DNA of 14,103 bases from an uncultured Desulfovibrio sp. (lineage in GTDB: Bacteria > Desulfobacterota > Desulfovibrionia > Desulfovibrionales > Desulfovibrionaceae), in contig URTO01000010.1 in NCBI GenBank assembly GCA_900550745.1, positions 1 through 14,103 of the forward strand. The letters run 5' to 3'. A program made the translations under genes and the position numbers. Shown piece by piece: positions 13,048-14,103 of the stretch (position 1 is its first letter; each line of letters opens with the position of its first letter). The notes under the pieces were generated by a model. The model made no database searches. It was not told the origin of the DNA and saw nothing but the letters and a program-made list of their open reading frames with translations.

Positions 13048-14103
13048 TTATTGTTCGTTACGGCGGCGCAGCACGCGGATAGCGGCTACGGCCGACATGC
13101 CGAGGAACAGGACCAGGAGGTCATAGGAAGGCGTGGAGCCGACGGTGCAGCCGCTGCTGCTTCCGTCGTCGTCAACCTCGGTGTTGCCGTTGGTGGGCAA
13201 GCTTTCGGAGGTCATGAGGGTTATCGGGGTGGCAATCTTCCCGGCGTCGATATCTGAATCAAAGCCACCGTTATCGGTGATGACGAAGAAGGCCAAATAG
13301 CTTTCGTCAGCATTCAGAGTGGCAGTCGGGGCAAGAGGATGCGTGGGATCGGAGAGGGGAGCGATCCACCACGAGCCGTCGGTCTTTTCGCCCTGTTCAG
13401 AATAGGTGTATTCCTCGGATTCGGTGGAGCTGACCAGTCTGAAGAGGTTCATGCTTTCAACCGTGGCGCCGTTCCCAAGGAAGCTCATCTGGAACACCGC
13501 GGTATCACCGCCGTCAACAGTGGCGTTGAAACTATAGGTGCCGAGGCGCTGGGCGTCCTTCATGGGGACGATATAGTCCTTTTCTGCCTGCTTGTTGTCG
13601 ATAGCGGTATGGCTGGTCACCGTAACCACAACTTGATCGTTGGGCTGTACATAGCTGGCCAGAGGCTTGCCCAGGAAGGATTCCGCATCCGGGAGGAAGC
13701 CGTGAATCGGCTTGTCGCCCACGACAGTCGTCGTCACGCGGATGCTCGCAATCTTTTCCGGATCGGTTTCGGCTACTACGAACGGATCTTCGTCAAGGAT
13801 GGTGAAGTCGGCGAAAAGGCCTTCCCGAATGGAGCCGATCTTGCCTTCCAGCTTATTCTGCCACGCAGGCATGGCGGTAACGGCGTGGATGGCCTGAAGG
13901 ACATTGAGGCGCTGATCATAATCCCAATAGGTCTGCATAACGCCGGAATCCTTACGGGCTTCCAGTTCAATAGTCGTGCTCGGATCCTTGCTGCTACCGG
14001 AAATGACGGTTCCGCCTTCATAGAAGTCCGACTTGGCCGTTTTGCGGGTAACGCCGGAAGCGATGCTCCGGAGCGGGTCGATCGGGGTAACCATCGTATC
14101 GTT
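13048..14103 (-). CDS. Exported amidohydrolase (YtcJ-like, amidohydrolase_3), 3' part, with C-terminal sorting signal
   Basis: The frame is open to the right edge (first codons read N-D-T-M-V-T-P-I-D-P-L), so the N-terminal and central part of the enzyme is missing. N-D-T-x-V-T-P-x-D-P-L matches the S-D-x-P-V-x-P-x-D-P segment close to the last metal-site Asp in YtcJ-type amidohydrolases. A-I-H-A-V-T-A-M-P-A, G-K-I-G-S-I-x-x-G-x-x-A-D-F-T-I-L-D and V-x-x-T-x-V-x-G follow as in that family. After about residue 135 of the visible part (counting from the Met at 14094) comes a beta-rich extra domain of about 165 residues (near 145-308). The end is an acidic linker (D-D-D-G), S-S-S-G-C (residues 312-316), a hydrophobic stretch (324-340) and R-R-R-N-E-Q. 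This is the tripartite layout of Synergist-CTERM or GlyGly-CTERM sorting tails. The gene looks lower in G+C than the operon. The substrate is unknown. Confidence 0.88.
   Translation of the reverse strand, partial: NDTMVTPIDPLRSIASGVTRKTAKSDFYEGGTVISGSSKDPSTTIELEARKDSGVMQTYWDYDQRLNVLQAIHAVTAMPAWQNKLEGKIGSIREGLFADFTILDEDPFVVAETDPEKIASIRVTTTVVGDKPIHGFLPDAESFLGKPLASYVQPNDQVVVTVTSHTAIDNKQAEKDYIVPMKDAQRLGTYSFNATVDGGDTAVFQMSFLGNGATVESMNLFRLVSSTESEEYTYSEQGEKTDGSWWIAPLSDPTHPLAPTATLNADESYLAFFVITDNGGFDSDIDAGKIATPITLMTSESLPTNGNTEVDDDGSSSGCTVGSTPSYDLLVLFLGMSAVAAIRVLRRRNEQ

Noticed and set aside
1..14103. CRISPR arrays, tRNA or rRNA genes, insertion sequences and attachment sites
   Set aside because: I found no regularly spaced direct repeats, no tRNA-like cloverleaf sequence, no transposase motif and no terminal inverted repeats; nearly all bases are in identified genes.

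Overview
All recognisable genes lie on the minus strand. The window is almost entirely one type II secretion system (T2SS) gene cluster. It is preceded at the right by the 3' part of an exported amidohydrolase gene and followed at the left by what looks like the last piece of an AraC-family regulator gene. The high G+C content, the GspN of AsmA-like type and the densely overlapping gsp operon suggest a Gram-negative bacterium of the Desulfovibrionaceae (Bilophila/Desulfovibrio-like) kind. That is an inference from protein style, not a database result. The C-terminal tail of the amidohydrolase resembles the Synergist-CTERM type of sorting signal, so a Synergistota origin of at least that gene cannot be excluded.

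Layout in transcription order (right to left): amidohydrolase 3' part (14103-13048); a GC-rich hairpin (13004-13037) with a weak candidate promoter over it; gspF (12988-11747); gspC (11744-10884); gspD (10879-8903); gspE (8898-7183); an 87-nt spacer; gspN (7095-6160); gspL (6147-4609); gspM (4612-4133); gspI (4136-3786); gspJ (3769-3101); gspK (3114-2074); a 47-nt spacer with a hairpin and a strong ribosome binding site; gspG (2026-1574); gspH (1590-1105); a TPR lipoprotein gene (1108-98); and an AraC-like helix-turn-helix fragment reading off the left edge. Apart from the two spacers, neighbours are 2-16 nt apart or overlap by 4-17 nt, so this is a single transcriptional unit with extensive translational coupling.

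The genes form an almost complete secretion machine: ATPase (GspE), inner-membrane platform (F, L, M, C, N), outer-membrane secretin (D), and pseudopilus (major G; minor H, I, J, K). The prepilin peptidase GspO and a classical pilotin (GspS) or GspAB pair are not in the window. The TPR lipoprotein at the end of the operon is a reasonable candidate for the pilotin role. The order F-C-D-E-N-L-M-I-J-K-G-H differs from the textbook C-to-N order.

The most interesting point is the upstream amidohydrolase. It ends in a Ser/Gly-Cys motif, a hydrophobic segment and an Arg cluster. This is the architecture of C-terminal sorting signals (GlyGly-CTERM, Synergist-CTERM, MYXO-CTERM) that in other bacteria go with T2SS export and surface anchoring. 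Its position just upstream of the T2SS operon suggests a substrate next to its exporter. No RNA genes, CRISPR arrays, insertion sequences or plus-strand genes could be supported.
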